Assembly (NCBI RefSeq): GCF_000003815.2
Contig: NC_049992.1
Coordinates: 9,155,263 to 9,195,628 of the forward strand
Source of the DNA: Branchiostoma floridae
Lineage: Eukaryota > Chordata > Leptocardii > Amphioxiformes > Branchiostomatidae
Direction: 5' to 3'
DNA length: 40,366 nt
This document shows, one piece after another, positions 11,728-23,800 of the stretch; the first letter of the stretch is position 1; each line of letters begins with the position of its first letter. The notes beneath the pieces are model-generated. The model did not search any database. It had not been told where the DNA came from and saw only the letters and a list, made by a program, of their open reading frames with translations. The position numbers were made by a program, and so were the translations under genes.

Positions 11728-12779
11728 TTACTGTGACGTTGCTCCATCTTCTCCGCTGGTAACAGTTGTTTCGTTGACCTCCAGTGCATTGTTTTCGTAG
11801 CCTGCCACGTCGCTATTCCTGTTGTCGTCTTTGACGATAGTGACAAAGTCAGTTAACTCCTTCCCCTCTGCCGCACTGTCCTCCTGCTCCTCCTCGGTAC
11901 AGATGACGATGACTCGGTAGATCTGAAGCACGATGACCAGCGCGTTCTTCCCGATGAAGAAGAGAAGCCCCTGCGTGATGATGTGCTCGTAGAAGATGAG
12001 GTACAGCCGGAACGCCAGGAACGGGGCGTCCTGCATCAGGATGGTGGTGGAAATCGCGAAGATTCTGGGTGGCAGCAACCGCAGATCGTCCGTTTGTTCT
12101 GCACTTCTTCCGCCGATCGCTTGGGTGCGCCACAGTGGCTGGCACACCGAGTCCCGGACGTGACCGTTGTGCCACTTTGGCGGCTGATTTTGTACGTTGA
12201 ATACTTGGTTATCCCGCGAGATGCTATGGTCAACTGTTTCTACGGTGTTTATCGCGCCTAGACGCGATTTCCTGGCTTTGACGGCCGTGAAGACGATGGT
12301 AAACTGTAGAAGGCTCCAGGAGAAGAGCGCGAGGACACAGTAGACCACCCTGGTATTGTACATCACATTCTCCTCTTCGAACACTTCGAACAGCTCCACG
12401 ATGTCGGCGGCCATGCCGATGTAGACCAATAGGAGTTGAGACAGCTCGTCACGTGTCAAGTCTCCCCTGGGCAGCAGCCATCGTCCAATGATGAGAAGAA
12501 ACACCAGGATCTGTTCCAGGGCAAGTACCCAGTTCTCGATCGTTAAAGCCGCCTACAGAAACAGACAAAAAATAAATGTCTTAGATCATTCAGTGAGTTA
12601 TCAGTTCCATATTTTGATTTGCAATAACTTCTCTTAGACATCTGTCCCGCGAATCTTAACAACCTTAGTAACAATATTTACTCACAAACCGTAATGGCAC
12701 GTATGCAATGTTTTACATACACGCACCCCCCCACGCACACACAATCCGGGGGAGCCCCCCCCCCAACACACACACACCT

Positions 12780-12812
<33 letters not shown>

Positions 12813-15646
12813 AAGGCACACACAACACACGTGACAAACATAAAAGCAGGGAGATAGAGAAAGTAGATATAGTTATATACATAAAGAGAGCGCGAGCGAG
12901 AAAAATTGACAAACAGACTGATCAAGTCAACCAAACAGACGGACAACAAACAGGCTTCTCTCATACGGCAAAGTAAAAACCTTACGTTGATTCCGATGGA
13001 ATGCAGGTGCAGTGCATCTGGGGTGTCACTCGTTACTGTGACATTGACGGTCATGTTTTTGCACGCGTCCTGCATCACAGATCTCGCCGCTAGGCGTCGC
13101 TCCAATTGATCCAGCTCCAAGAACCAGATCGAGGGTACTGTACATCCCAGAAAGAACAGCACGCTGGGACAGAACCTAAAAACAACATGGTATATTGATT
13201 TTTAGTTTTTATCGTTCATTTGTGTGTGTTTATGTTGTTTGTATGCTAAAATTTGCGCTGTATGTCACTTGTACTGTGCGTAGACTTTCTCCAAACCAGA
13301 CCAATTCTTTAGATTTCTTGTCCAGACGCACACTTGTTGGAGCACTAATCCGTTAAACATCTACGAATGGGTCATGAAAGCTTTCTTGACTGTTTTGGAT
13401 AGCTCAACATTTATACGCTGCTTTTGTCTGTGCTCCCTAAATATATCACGTCAGCAATTTGTGGGCACACAAGACTAGGTAAATTTAATTTGACCTTGAC
13501 AAAAAAGACTAGGCAAATCTAATTTGACCTTGACCTTGGCAGAAAAAAAAATTCACCTGCAAAACCAGCAAATTGTGCATCATTCTACCTGACAATATGT
13601 GCACATTAATTGCTAACGTCACTGTTTAGTTGGATACAGCTATACACATGTACATGTACTATTTTTATAGTAAAATAATTATTGCTGTTTGCAATAAGCA
13701 ACTTTGAAGCAAGAAAGACCTCCTCAAAACACATCAAAACAACCCCTGGTCTCTTTAATGACCTATGATCTATGACAGGTCCCTTTTTCTACCGGCGCTA
13801 ACGAGGTAGATTTTTTTCTTAACACAATTTACAGTAAGGTGTATTGAGCGTGCGCTCATAGAGTTGTTTGTTCGGCTGGACCTGTATAAAAAAACAAGGT
13901 GAATACTTGCAAACTCGCCGGTTGATTTTTGGGACTGAAAATTTTGCAGTGGGGAGGGCAAACGTCCAGAAAACACGGTCAGAAAATGCCTGAGAAAAAC
14001 TCTCAGATGCTTCTTGTTAAGAATTTATGTTACGACCCCTTTCAAATTTGCTAAACCAATTTTCCGTAGTATGACGAAGTAGAAGGCATTCTAAAATTGA
14101 CCTAGAAATGCTCCATGGATTTCTCTTGTCGATTTTTCGACAGATGAGCAGGCAACCAGGCACTTGCCGGTGGGTTCGGCAACTTGTTTGCCTGATCTGC
14201 ACATGACTTTTTATGGTGAAGAAGGGGTGTGCAATTCTTTCTCCACCCTCTCGTCTACTGGTCTCACAGGGACAAGAACTGTATCATATACCACGTGTAA
14301 GACGACCCCGGGGGTCTTCTAGAAATGCTCACTGTGTACCTAATACTTACGCTATTCCCATGGTGTTCGCGGAAGGTGATTCTCTAACCAGAAAACTGAT
14401 TAGAAATACGACACCATAAATCTCATGGCGTACTCTTAGTCGAGCCTTTTAGAAAATTAGATCAAATTCTATGGATTTTAAAAGCTTTTGCACTTGATCT
14501 TGTTATAGCAAACTTGATAATTGTAATATGATTAGAGGAAAAAGACTTCAAAAATATTGTCACAGAGATGTCGACCATTTTCAGCTTCTTGGTTGTTTTT
14601 TTAATTATTTGAAATAGCCTAAGTTTTCGATGATAAAGGTTTCCTCTGAACAAATTCTTATTATTATGGAAAGCTGGAATTTCACATGCTTAATAATACA
14701 TATCCCGATAGGCCACGTGCACATTATTTTCCCCTTTAAACACCTGTTTCAGTTTTACAGGTAATAAAATAGACTTAGGTGTGACAATGGACCCAGTTGA
14801 ATACAGAGTGGCCATCAGGGTTTTGTAGACATGGACTGTTCCTGAAGTTCTCTTGACTTATTTGGAATCGATTGAGAGGAATTTTTGCACAGTTAGTATT
14901 ATTTCGATAAGAACTACTATCATCAATGTCATGCCAGCAATATTTTCCATTTACCAGAAGATTCACTTGTCACGAACGTTGTAATATGCATTTACCATTG
15001 CTTCCAAAGAAGTCAAATTCACCAGTAACGTACGTAAAAAATTTGGATAGATCTCAATATGTTCACCTTTGATTTTACGCATCTCAGCTTATTGAGTTAT
15101 TCCCTCGCAATGAGCCCTCGGGCATGAGTTTGAAAATAAATATACGTTGTTACATATGCATTTTTCTATTCGCAAAGTGTTGGGCAAATCGCAAAGCTCA
15201 CACTATGAATACAAAAAAAAATCAAAGATTTTTATCGTTTACATCGTTATCATATGTATGTATTACTTTACTTTATCATTTATTGATCATGATCAATTTT
15301 GTTTACTTGGTAAAGGAAGGCATGGTATAAGCCTCACGCGATTTTCCCTCCTCCTGCATCTGTTTTATCATTTGTTGCTGTAGTTTTCTGAACTTGTATT
15401 CTTCTTTGTTGTTGTGCAAATAGATAAAAGAAAAAAAAAAAACAAAGATACTGACCATTTCCACTCCTTGCCTTTCCTGGCGATCAAGGTGAAGAGTGTC
15501 TCGATGAACAGCCCAGCCTCGGCCAGCATCAGGAACCAGAAGTTGCTAGTCCCCTGTACGATACTGGTCCTCCAGATGCATAGTACACCGTGTGCCGCGA
15601 ACAGCAGACGCGTCAGGAGAGCTTTAAAGATCACACAGAATTCCAT
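11728..15646 (-). CDS. TMEM26: TMEM26-like multi-pass membrane protein, copy B
   Basis: Exons on the minus strand, 15646-15456, 13175-12986 and 12552-11728, give 401 residues. Exon 1 has exactly the length of exon 1 in copy A (191 bases), exon 2 differs by one codon, and the intron phases are the same, so the pair arose by tandem duplication. Conserved blocks include TRLLFAAHGVLCIWR, TVPSIWFLEL, IGRWLLPRG-x-LTRDELSQLLL and DAPFLAFRLYLIFY. The exon 2 loop carries two N-glycosylation sites (NMT, NVT). It differs from copy A in the hydrophilic loop of exon 3 and has a longer acidic C-terminal tail. All frames are open and splice sites canonical, so both copies look functional. Cellular role unknown beyond membrane location. 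Confidence 0.9.
12766..12810. repeat. (CA)n microsatellite in intron 2 of TMEM26-like copy B
   Basis: Nearly uninterrupted CA repeats beside short C runs (about 12754-12764). The conceptual frames through it are artefacts. Confidence 0.95.
13176..15455. other. Intron 1 of TMEM26-like copy B
   Basis: About 2.3 kb of AT-rich intron. A short tandem duplication lies near 13471-13545 (gactaggtaaatttaatttg / gactaggcaaatctaatttg). Nothing else recognised. Confidence 0.6.
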
Positions 15647-17128
15647 AGTACTAGTCCTGGTGTATTCTGGATAAAATCCGCCTGCTGTGTACAGACGCGG
15701 TTAGGTTGGTCTATACCCTGCCAGACAACTTTGCACAACGCCCGTGGGTGCCAATTGCCCAACCGACAACTCTCTGTCTTGTGCCGGGATGGTTCGCACG
15801 GACAACTGACGTCACATGGTCGCAGTTCCTGTACAGTTTACGCTATCTTCACTTCCAAAGTAAACATTATGCAAACAAACAAACAAACCAAAACAAGAGT
15901 CAATGGCTTGGTTCCTCAAGTTCCTAGAAGCCAGGATCTGAATAACGGCTGCTGTCCCAATCCGTCGGTTTCAGCGAGGCATTAGCTCACGAGTCAGCCA
16001 TGCAGATCTCCTAAGTTGCCATGGGCACTTCCCTAACGTTTGGCCAGGTAAACGTCGTCTTGGGTCATAACACACCTTGTCATGTCCTCTCTTCAATGCA
16101 GGTACATCTGTAACGAAGTCACTTGTCATTTCCTGGCCCAGATACTGTATCTGGGCGTGGTTCAGTGCCAGCCTCTCCTTGAATATGTCCCAAGAGGCCA
16201 CTTAAACAGGACAACAGGTACTACCAGCACAAAAGGAACAATCCGCCGAGTGAAAGGGTCATACCATTAACTATTATGGGTGGGACGCATATTAGAATAG
16301 ATATGTTAATGACTGTCAGGCACCGGACAGTATGATGTGGGTTGCTTTTGGTTGGGACAAAATTACTCTAATAATGGAAAAGACTACACAAGAAAAGATA
16401 TATGACAATTCTAAATATTATTTGATAACCATGTTCGTCCACACGCAAGCAGAAAATGTTGGCTCAAATTTTTGTGTACAAATGTATCTATTTTCTCTCT
16501 CGTCGTTTCATGGCCGGTTTGTTGTTGTTAAGCTTCTTTTCTCTTTGGTGTGTTCCTATAGTTCATTTTCTTGTCGTTCAGGGAATATTTTCCTACACAG
16601 AAATTAACGTTGCAGTGACTGCCATCTTACCTATGCTAATCTAATCTACATAGCAGTTTCGCTACAGAAAACACCACGGTGTCCGGTTCCCCTTTCCTTC
16701 ACAATGGGACGATATTCCTTTACATACGACTACCTTGAAATCACCGTCACCAGGAGTTTGTTGACAAAAACAAGTTTAGTCTCCATGGTTTGCTTGATGT
16801 AATTACCGATAGACGTTTGTGAAGAATGGGTAGTGTGTAGGTGAACTATATATCTACCGATGCCAGTACGTGNNNNNNNNNNNNNNNNNNNNNNNNNNNN
16901 NNNNNNNNNNNNNNNNNNNNNNNNNNNNNNNNNNNNNNNNNNNNNNNNNNNNNNNNNNNNNNNNNNNNNNNNTAAATTCTAACGAAAACTGTAAAACCAA
17001 TGGATCTTTATTAAGACAAAAATTCCTTGGTAAAACACTGCCCAGTGTCACTTCACATACATGTAGACCTTACGAAAGTCGCTGTACTTTTGTCGTGTCA
17101 ATAAAGATTGTCATGTTCTGAAGAATGG
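15647..17128. other. Intergenic region with a 100-N gap
   Basis: Between the head of TMEM26-like copy B and a foldback element. A minus-strand frame of 76 residues at 15971-16201 has protein-like composition but no recognisable family and no supporting splice signals, so I do not call it a gene. Ns fill 16873-16972 (exactly 100, so probably a gap of unknown size). Confidence 0.6.
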
Positions 17129-17424
17129 TAACCTGGCATCCAGTCTCCTCGTGGCACGGTTTACCGTAGTTAGTATAGGCTCTCTACGGGGCCAGTAAAG
17201 CTCTCAGCCGCCGGAGTAATCGTTCACACCCGTTAGGATTTCACGCGGTTAGACTTAAAAAAAAAAACTGCCCAGTGGGAGTTAATTAGCTTTTTTTTAT
17301 CCTACCGCTTGAAAATCCTACCGGGTGTGGCCGATTACCCCGGCGGCTGAGAGCTACACTGGCCGCGTACACAGCCTGCTCTGACCAAGGTAGGCCGAGC
17401 CACGAGGAGACTGAATTGCAGGTT
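17129..17424. mobile_element. Foldback element, second copy of the 864-1040 family
   Basis: The outer arms aacctggcatccagtctcct / inverse aggagactgaattgcaggtt are followed inward by taggctctctacgggg, agctctcagccgccgg and their inverses (ccggcggctgagagct). The element is almost a palindrome with a T/A-rich centre. No coding frame. Confidence 0.8.
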
Positions 17425-18197
17425 AGAATAATGGTGGACATGTTCACAGGTTGTACGGCTTGAGTACGGTGGTCTATCTCGAGTCTCTAGAAGGACAGCT
17501 GACTCTATAATGTCAGCCGAGAACGAACCACTCGTGGTGATCACTCAGGGGGAACTGCAGGGCCAGTAATTGTCTCACCGCACGAGGTTTTTGTTCGTTT
17601 CGTTTGCGCTCTCTGGCGGTCACGTCAGCTAATTACACACAACCCAAACAGCTGAAACCTCTTTACGTTTCTCCTGTTTTCCTCCTGAGAAAGGGTGTTT
17701 TTATCCAATAGTGGCTGGCTTCTTGTCGTCACAAATATTTGTAGCCAGTAGCAACTTCTGAAGAGGACGCAAATTGAACCAGAATGACGTTAATTGTGTG
17801 TTGGCGCTCACGTGACCGTGACGTAAGTGGTGTCCGCCATGTTGGATGGTGAAGCTTGAAAGTTGGCAGTTGGATTTGAATTTGCCCATAAGTACACTTT
17901 ATCCATATGGCATATATAGGTCTGATATTTAACAAAACAGCACGGTGGTTAACGTTGTTACGTCACGTGAAAAACAACAACTTTAGAGTAATGAGGTAAA
18001 GAAATCGTCCGTTTGGTACAGACAATGAGCATGCAACAGGCAGGCTGGTGGTGGGGAAAAGAGACCCCTGTCGACCTTTGGAAACACTGCACGATTTGTC
18101 AGTTATAACTCAAGCCCGAAAGGTAAGAGTTCAGAGGTTGAGTAGCAGCTGGTCTAACCAGTTCCGAAGCTCTCTCTCTCCGTGCTGGGTCACCGCA
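17425..18197. promoter_or_regulatory. Upstream region of hyaluronidase gene 1
   Basis: About 770 bases without a gene. A possible 5' UTR donor (cgaaag/gtaagag, about 18116-18127) lies upstream of the first in-frame ATG, but no matching acceptor was identified before the ATG exon. Promoter role inferred from position. Confidence 0.3.
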
Positions 18198-20824
18198 ATG
18201 CTGATCATCTATTACGGCATGACCCCGAGTTCGACGACAACAGTATTCGTCATACTGTCACTAGTGCAAGCACACGTCTCAGTAGGAGGGCCAGCGCTAC
18301 CGGATAGACCTTTCAATATTGTATGGAACGTCCCATCAAAAGTTTGTATGAAGAAGTTCGGGTACGTAAATAGCTAGCAAATACTATTTCTTTTAATGCA
18401 TTAGACACTAAGTACTTAAGATACTGTAGGTTGATGAAATAACGCATTTGATAACTTTCTGCTTGTGTGGTCTTCTTAAATGACGCACGCGTTATTCTTT
18501 GTGTATCTTTTTCCATTCTACTCATTGAAACTGTTTCTTACCCTTTCTTACTGTCTTTCCTCCGTCCCTTCTGGAGGATCTGAACGTATTAAAGAAGCTT
18601 GAAAGATTATTTGGTCCAAAAAGAAATGACAATGGACTGGAGTTTTCAAATCATTATTTGTCAATGTCTCAAGTCTCGATTCATGTTTAGAAATCACTTC
18701 CAAAACACTGTTTGCCGGTGACATATGTGCTATTTCCCTATGTGAAACGTTTATGCGAAATATCACTCTATAGTACAAAGAAAATGAACTCACGATACTG
18801 TTTGCACTTTTAGCATTGAGATCAACTTGGATGGGTACGAGATCGTGTACACCCCTGGGCACGAGTGGAATGGAACATACATGACCATTTTCTACGCTCG
18901 CGATCTCGGCTTGTACCCGAGTATTCACGAACACACCTGGGAGGAGACGAACGGGGGACTGCCGCAGGTAAGGATGATAAAAACAACAACAGGCGACTCT
19001 TCCTCTTGTGTAGTCTCCAAGCAGACCCTACGGTGCCTTAGAGATAGTATCAAAGCTGGCCAAGGAGTATAGCCGGTTAAAGGGAGTCAGACGGGCACCT
19101 GGTGCCGCTATACCAAGTCCCTTGCCAGCTTTGATACTAATTCTACGGCACCGTAGGGTCTGCTTGGAGACTACTTCTTGTGGTTATCGGTAGAATGTTT
19201 GAACGTCACTTGGACAATTTTTTGCGTCAATGGCAATTATTGTACATTTTCAGCAGTCTGTGTCCCAGGTATTATCGAAAATGTTGTGCAAAAAGTTTTT
19301 CAAATTGGATGTATATATAAGATAATCCTTTCTAATTTTCGCATCTCATAGCCATAGCATACTAGTATACGTAATTATCGTGATTAAACAACATTTATCA
19401 CTGACCAGAAATGTGAGAGTGTACATGTGTATTAGGTGAAGCCGTGAAGGAAAATACCATTGTACGAAGAAACCTAACTGAGCAATATGGACTCATACAA
19501 ATGTACAAGAGTTCGCATCCGGACTTTTTTTAAAGACTGTCACGATACCGTCTTTTTTCTTCCTTTCTTCTTTTAGTGCCCACGATCATTATGTTGATCA
19601 TTATAGCACAGTCTTTATTTAACGTCCTATCCGAAGGACGGCCCTAGCCGATGCTAGGTACTCATGTTCACCTGAGTCAAGTGAGGAAAGTCGTGTTAAG
19701 TGCCTTTAACAGTCGTAACTGTACTGATGAGTTGTCCATCGCAGAAAGCCGACCTCCAAGCCCACCTTGCCCGGGCTACAGACGACATTTCCCGACTGAT
19801 TCCCGACGCCGACTATCGCGGTGTGGGCGTGATCGACTGGGAGTTCTGGAGACCGCTGTGGAGACGGAACTGGGGGTCAAAGGTGCGGTGAGCTACTCTC
19901 CAAGCAGAGGTTAGGCTCCGCCTGTTTTTTTTAACGTTTTTTAGTCGTTTTTATCGGGCTTTCTATTTTGTATTTCATCTTGCTGTGTCAAAACCTAACG
20001 TTTGGCTGGCGTACTTCAAGAAAGATGACAAAATAGAAAGCCCGATAAAAACGACTAAAAAAACGTTAAAAAACAGCCGTAGTCTAACCTCTGCTTGGAG
20101 AGTACTGTGAGCAAGGACACTTCGGGAGAGAGTAATTAATTTTGCTAAGAATTCGAAGCATTACCGGATCCATAGTTCAACTTAATCCCACACTGGAAAT
20201 GCAGAAAAGTTCGCGGTGGTTTTATGTTTTCTCTCGCGGTGGCCGCTTCACCGCCAAGTTAAAACCACCGCGAAAATTGTCAACAGTACAGTATGTGACA
20301 ACAGCAGATGACGCTACCGCCAACATAAAACCACCGCAAAATTTTATTATTTTTCCGCTACCACGAAAGTAAATCCTGGCGAACTTAAATGCATTTACGA
20401 AAACACAGTGACACTTAGAAACACCTTAAGCTTTGCATGAGCACTTACGTTTTTGCCGATGTATCATCCTATTCTATTGATTTCCTGTTATTGTTACATC
20501 AAATGTATTATTGATGTTGTTGTGGTGTATCAAGACATATTTTCATTTCTTTCGGAAGAAAATCTACTGCACCAAGTCAGAAGAACTCGTCAGACAAAAG
20601 TTACCGTATGCCAGTACAGCGGAAGTGACATCAAAAGCTAAAGATGAGTTCGAGGGAGCAGCGAGGATGTGGATGGGGGAAACCTTGAACCTTGTTAAGA
20701 CGTTTCGTGCGGGAGGCTTATGGGGTTTTTATTTGTTCCCGGACTGTTACAATTTCCCTTACAAGATAAGACTTCAAGAGGACCCCAGCTATGATTGTTT
20801 GAAGGTGACCATTTCTTTGACGAA

Positions 20825-20887
<63 letters not shown>

Positions 20888-23800
20888 GTGTGTGTGTGTG
20901 TGTGTTTGTCATGATGCACGTGTGTGCGCGTGTGTGAGTGTTTTTGTCATGATGCATGTGTGTGTGTATGTGTGTGTGTGTGTGTATGTATATGTGTACG
21001 TGCCACGGCGTGTGCCATGCCTTTGTATCTACGCCTGTGTGTTTGTGTATGTGCGTGAGTTTAGATACTGCAAGTCACGTGAATAAGAATTTGAAAGAAT
21101 GTCGTTTAAAAGTGCGTATCGTTAATTGCCTTGGTAAATGACGCTTCTCTTTCTTTCCTTCAAGAAAGTGAAATCCGACAATGACGAACTCCAATGGCTG
21201 TGGGAGGGCAGCACAGCGTTATACCCTTCTATATACCTGTCCAACGTCTTCAAAACGCTGCCCGGTTCGGAACAGTACATCCGTGCCCGAGTGGCCGAGA
21301 CCTTCCGAGTCATGGACGCTCGGCAGAGTTCGGATATCCCCGTCTACCCTTACGTGCGCCTTCGGTATCGGGAGTCACTAGAGTACCTCACAAAAGTTAG
21401 TTTTATATTGCTGTCTTTAATCATTACATGCTAATTCGGCCTCGAAGGAACCTGATAGAAAATACATTTATAATCGTCTCATTATGTCAATATCAAAACG
21501 ACAGTATACCTTTGAGTATCTATTTCATAATTGTCCTGAGCTCACAATTGATATTGAACACAATAAAAAATATCACAACAAGACACATATTACAGAAATA
21601 GCAACGATTTTACCCAAGTATGTAGTAATTTAACAGCACTAAACTGATTGAAAGATCAACTTCATCAAACTCTTGACAAATGACGAAAATACCATAAATC
21701 CGAATTAAAATTCAAATATTGATAGCAAGTACAATTAGTTGATTTATCATGTTTGCCTTACATTGCACAGTTATAATGACAATGATCTTTATTTGCATGT
21801 CCTTGCCCATATGGGCTAAATGCAGTAGTTACATAAAACGTTTCTGTAAAGAATCTTTACAGTGTCAGTGGGAGAGACTGAACAACTAAGGCTATGCTAC
21901 ACTATAAGTACATCTATCGTTTACAAAATAGTCAAATATGTAATGCTATGCTATTCTACAGTTTACATGTCTCTTTCCTCTTCTTGAAACAAGTGTATAT
22001 GAATTCACAGAGTTAATGTACAAATGTAGTGCGATAAAGTTCATTCATTCAATAATGTGTACCAGCTATATGACCATCTGTCCATTTCTCCTTGTTATTC
22101 TCCTATTGTCCTTCAGGCTGACATGGCTTCGTCCATACAGGAGCCGGCGGGACAGGGTTCGGCCGGGGTGGTCATCTGGGGGGCCTGGGAGGACGTCAAC
22201 TCAAAGGTAAGGTCTCAATGATGGGTACCGTAAAATAGATCCGACCCAAAATAATATAAACGGCTGCATGGACAGGTGTTTTTAGCGGTGAGAAATTCCC
22301 TTTTGGCCATCCCAACTGATCTAAAAAGTTAGGTTGTTAACAAGTTTGTTTGTAACTGAAGAAATTAGCAGGCAATGTTTGATAGCCGCACGCTAGGGCG
22401 GAGGTACACAGTCCTCAGCTCTGAGTTGTGCGGTAGTGCAGTCGAGGCGAAGAAGTACCTATTCACCTATTGCGGGGACTAACTAATTATATTGCAGTTT
22501 GTAATTGCCATATCCAAGAAATGTATGGATTTAGAACCTTGGTAATTTCTCCCCATTATAAAGAGTGAATGTGCTCAACATAGAATAAAAAATTTGCTGA
22601 CATTTCAAGTAGGTTCATTATGAATGCGCCCATGTAAAACATGTATTATAACATAAGAGTCTATGGAAAGAAAGAAAAAACTCACCCGATTAGACCGTTA
22701 CTGTTAGCTATAGCTATAGCATGCTTCACGGCCTTCCGCGAGTGCTGGCGGTTATAATGAAGAAGTTTATATTGCAAAAGTTTAAACTTGTTCCAACACA
22801 AAGAAGGGACTCGCGGTAGGTTGTGGGGCGAGCACTCCGACCTTCTTCAGATGAAATGATTCGCTGACTAATCCGGAAGTCGNNNNNNNNNNNNNNNNNN
22901 NNNNNNNNNNNNNNNNNNNNNNNNNNNNNNNNNNNNNNNNNNNNNNNNNNNNNNNNNNNNNNNNNNNNNNNNNNNNNNNNNNTTGAAGAAGGTGGGAGTG
23001 CTGGCTAGAAAATTTATGGTGAGTCCCTTCTTTGTGTTGGAACAAGTTTAAACTTTTGCAATATGGAATTTACCAACACAGATGAGCTTTCATTCGGATT
23101 AAGAAGTTTATTTGCAAGTTCGTGCCCGAGGGCTAATTGCAAGTACATGGTACAAACATAGTAGATATGCAAGTGACAATGGACAGTTGTGAACAATATT
23201 CTACTCTAATACTAGTGTTGGGTTTTCTAAACAGGTTGGGTTTGACTTCTTTTTTGGAAGCATAGGGAGACGAAAAGCCCCACCTTTTCTAAAATTTGTG
23301 GGTTCTGCGATTTCAAGAGAAAAGTGGCTTTTCTTTCGTCTGTCAATGTGAGAAAGTTGGGATAAGTCTTTGTGGCTTCTCCTAACAGAGTGATTCTTTC
23401 GGTTTATAGTGTGTGAGTGGGAAGGGGGTTGGCGCTGACTCTCGTTTTCAAACATGTGGGCCCGCTAGCGAGCGCAAACATGACCTTCGCGGCATGAAAA
23501 CCTGGCCCATGTGTTAAAATCGTGAATTAACACCCCCTCATTGATTCTGTATAGGCTTTGGTTTCTCTTAAAACAGCTTTGAATTTATTTAGTCTATGAA
23601 TGGATTTGGTAGCTTAACTATCTTTTTGTGTTATCGTATTAATAGGAGAATTGCTTGATACTTCGCGATTATGTGACAACAACATTCGGACCATTTGCCA
23701 AGGAAATGGTTCAACAGGCGGCTGACTGCAGCAGGACAGAGTGGAAGGTAAGGGAACATCTGAATCAATATAATATCATCCTATTTTGCGATTCCTGAAT

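Noticed and set aside
15971-16201. 76-codon minus-strand frame as a gene exon
   Set aside because: Protein-like composition but no recognised family, no signal peptide, and no partner exons; left unannotated as a gene.
20511-21086. 191-codon frame read as one protein
   Set aside because: Only the part from 20559 to 20804 is a hyaluronidase exon; the rest is intron and TG repeat.
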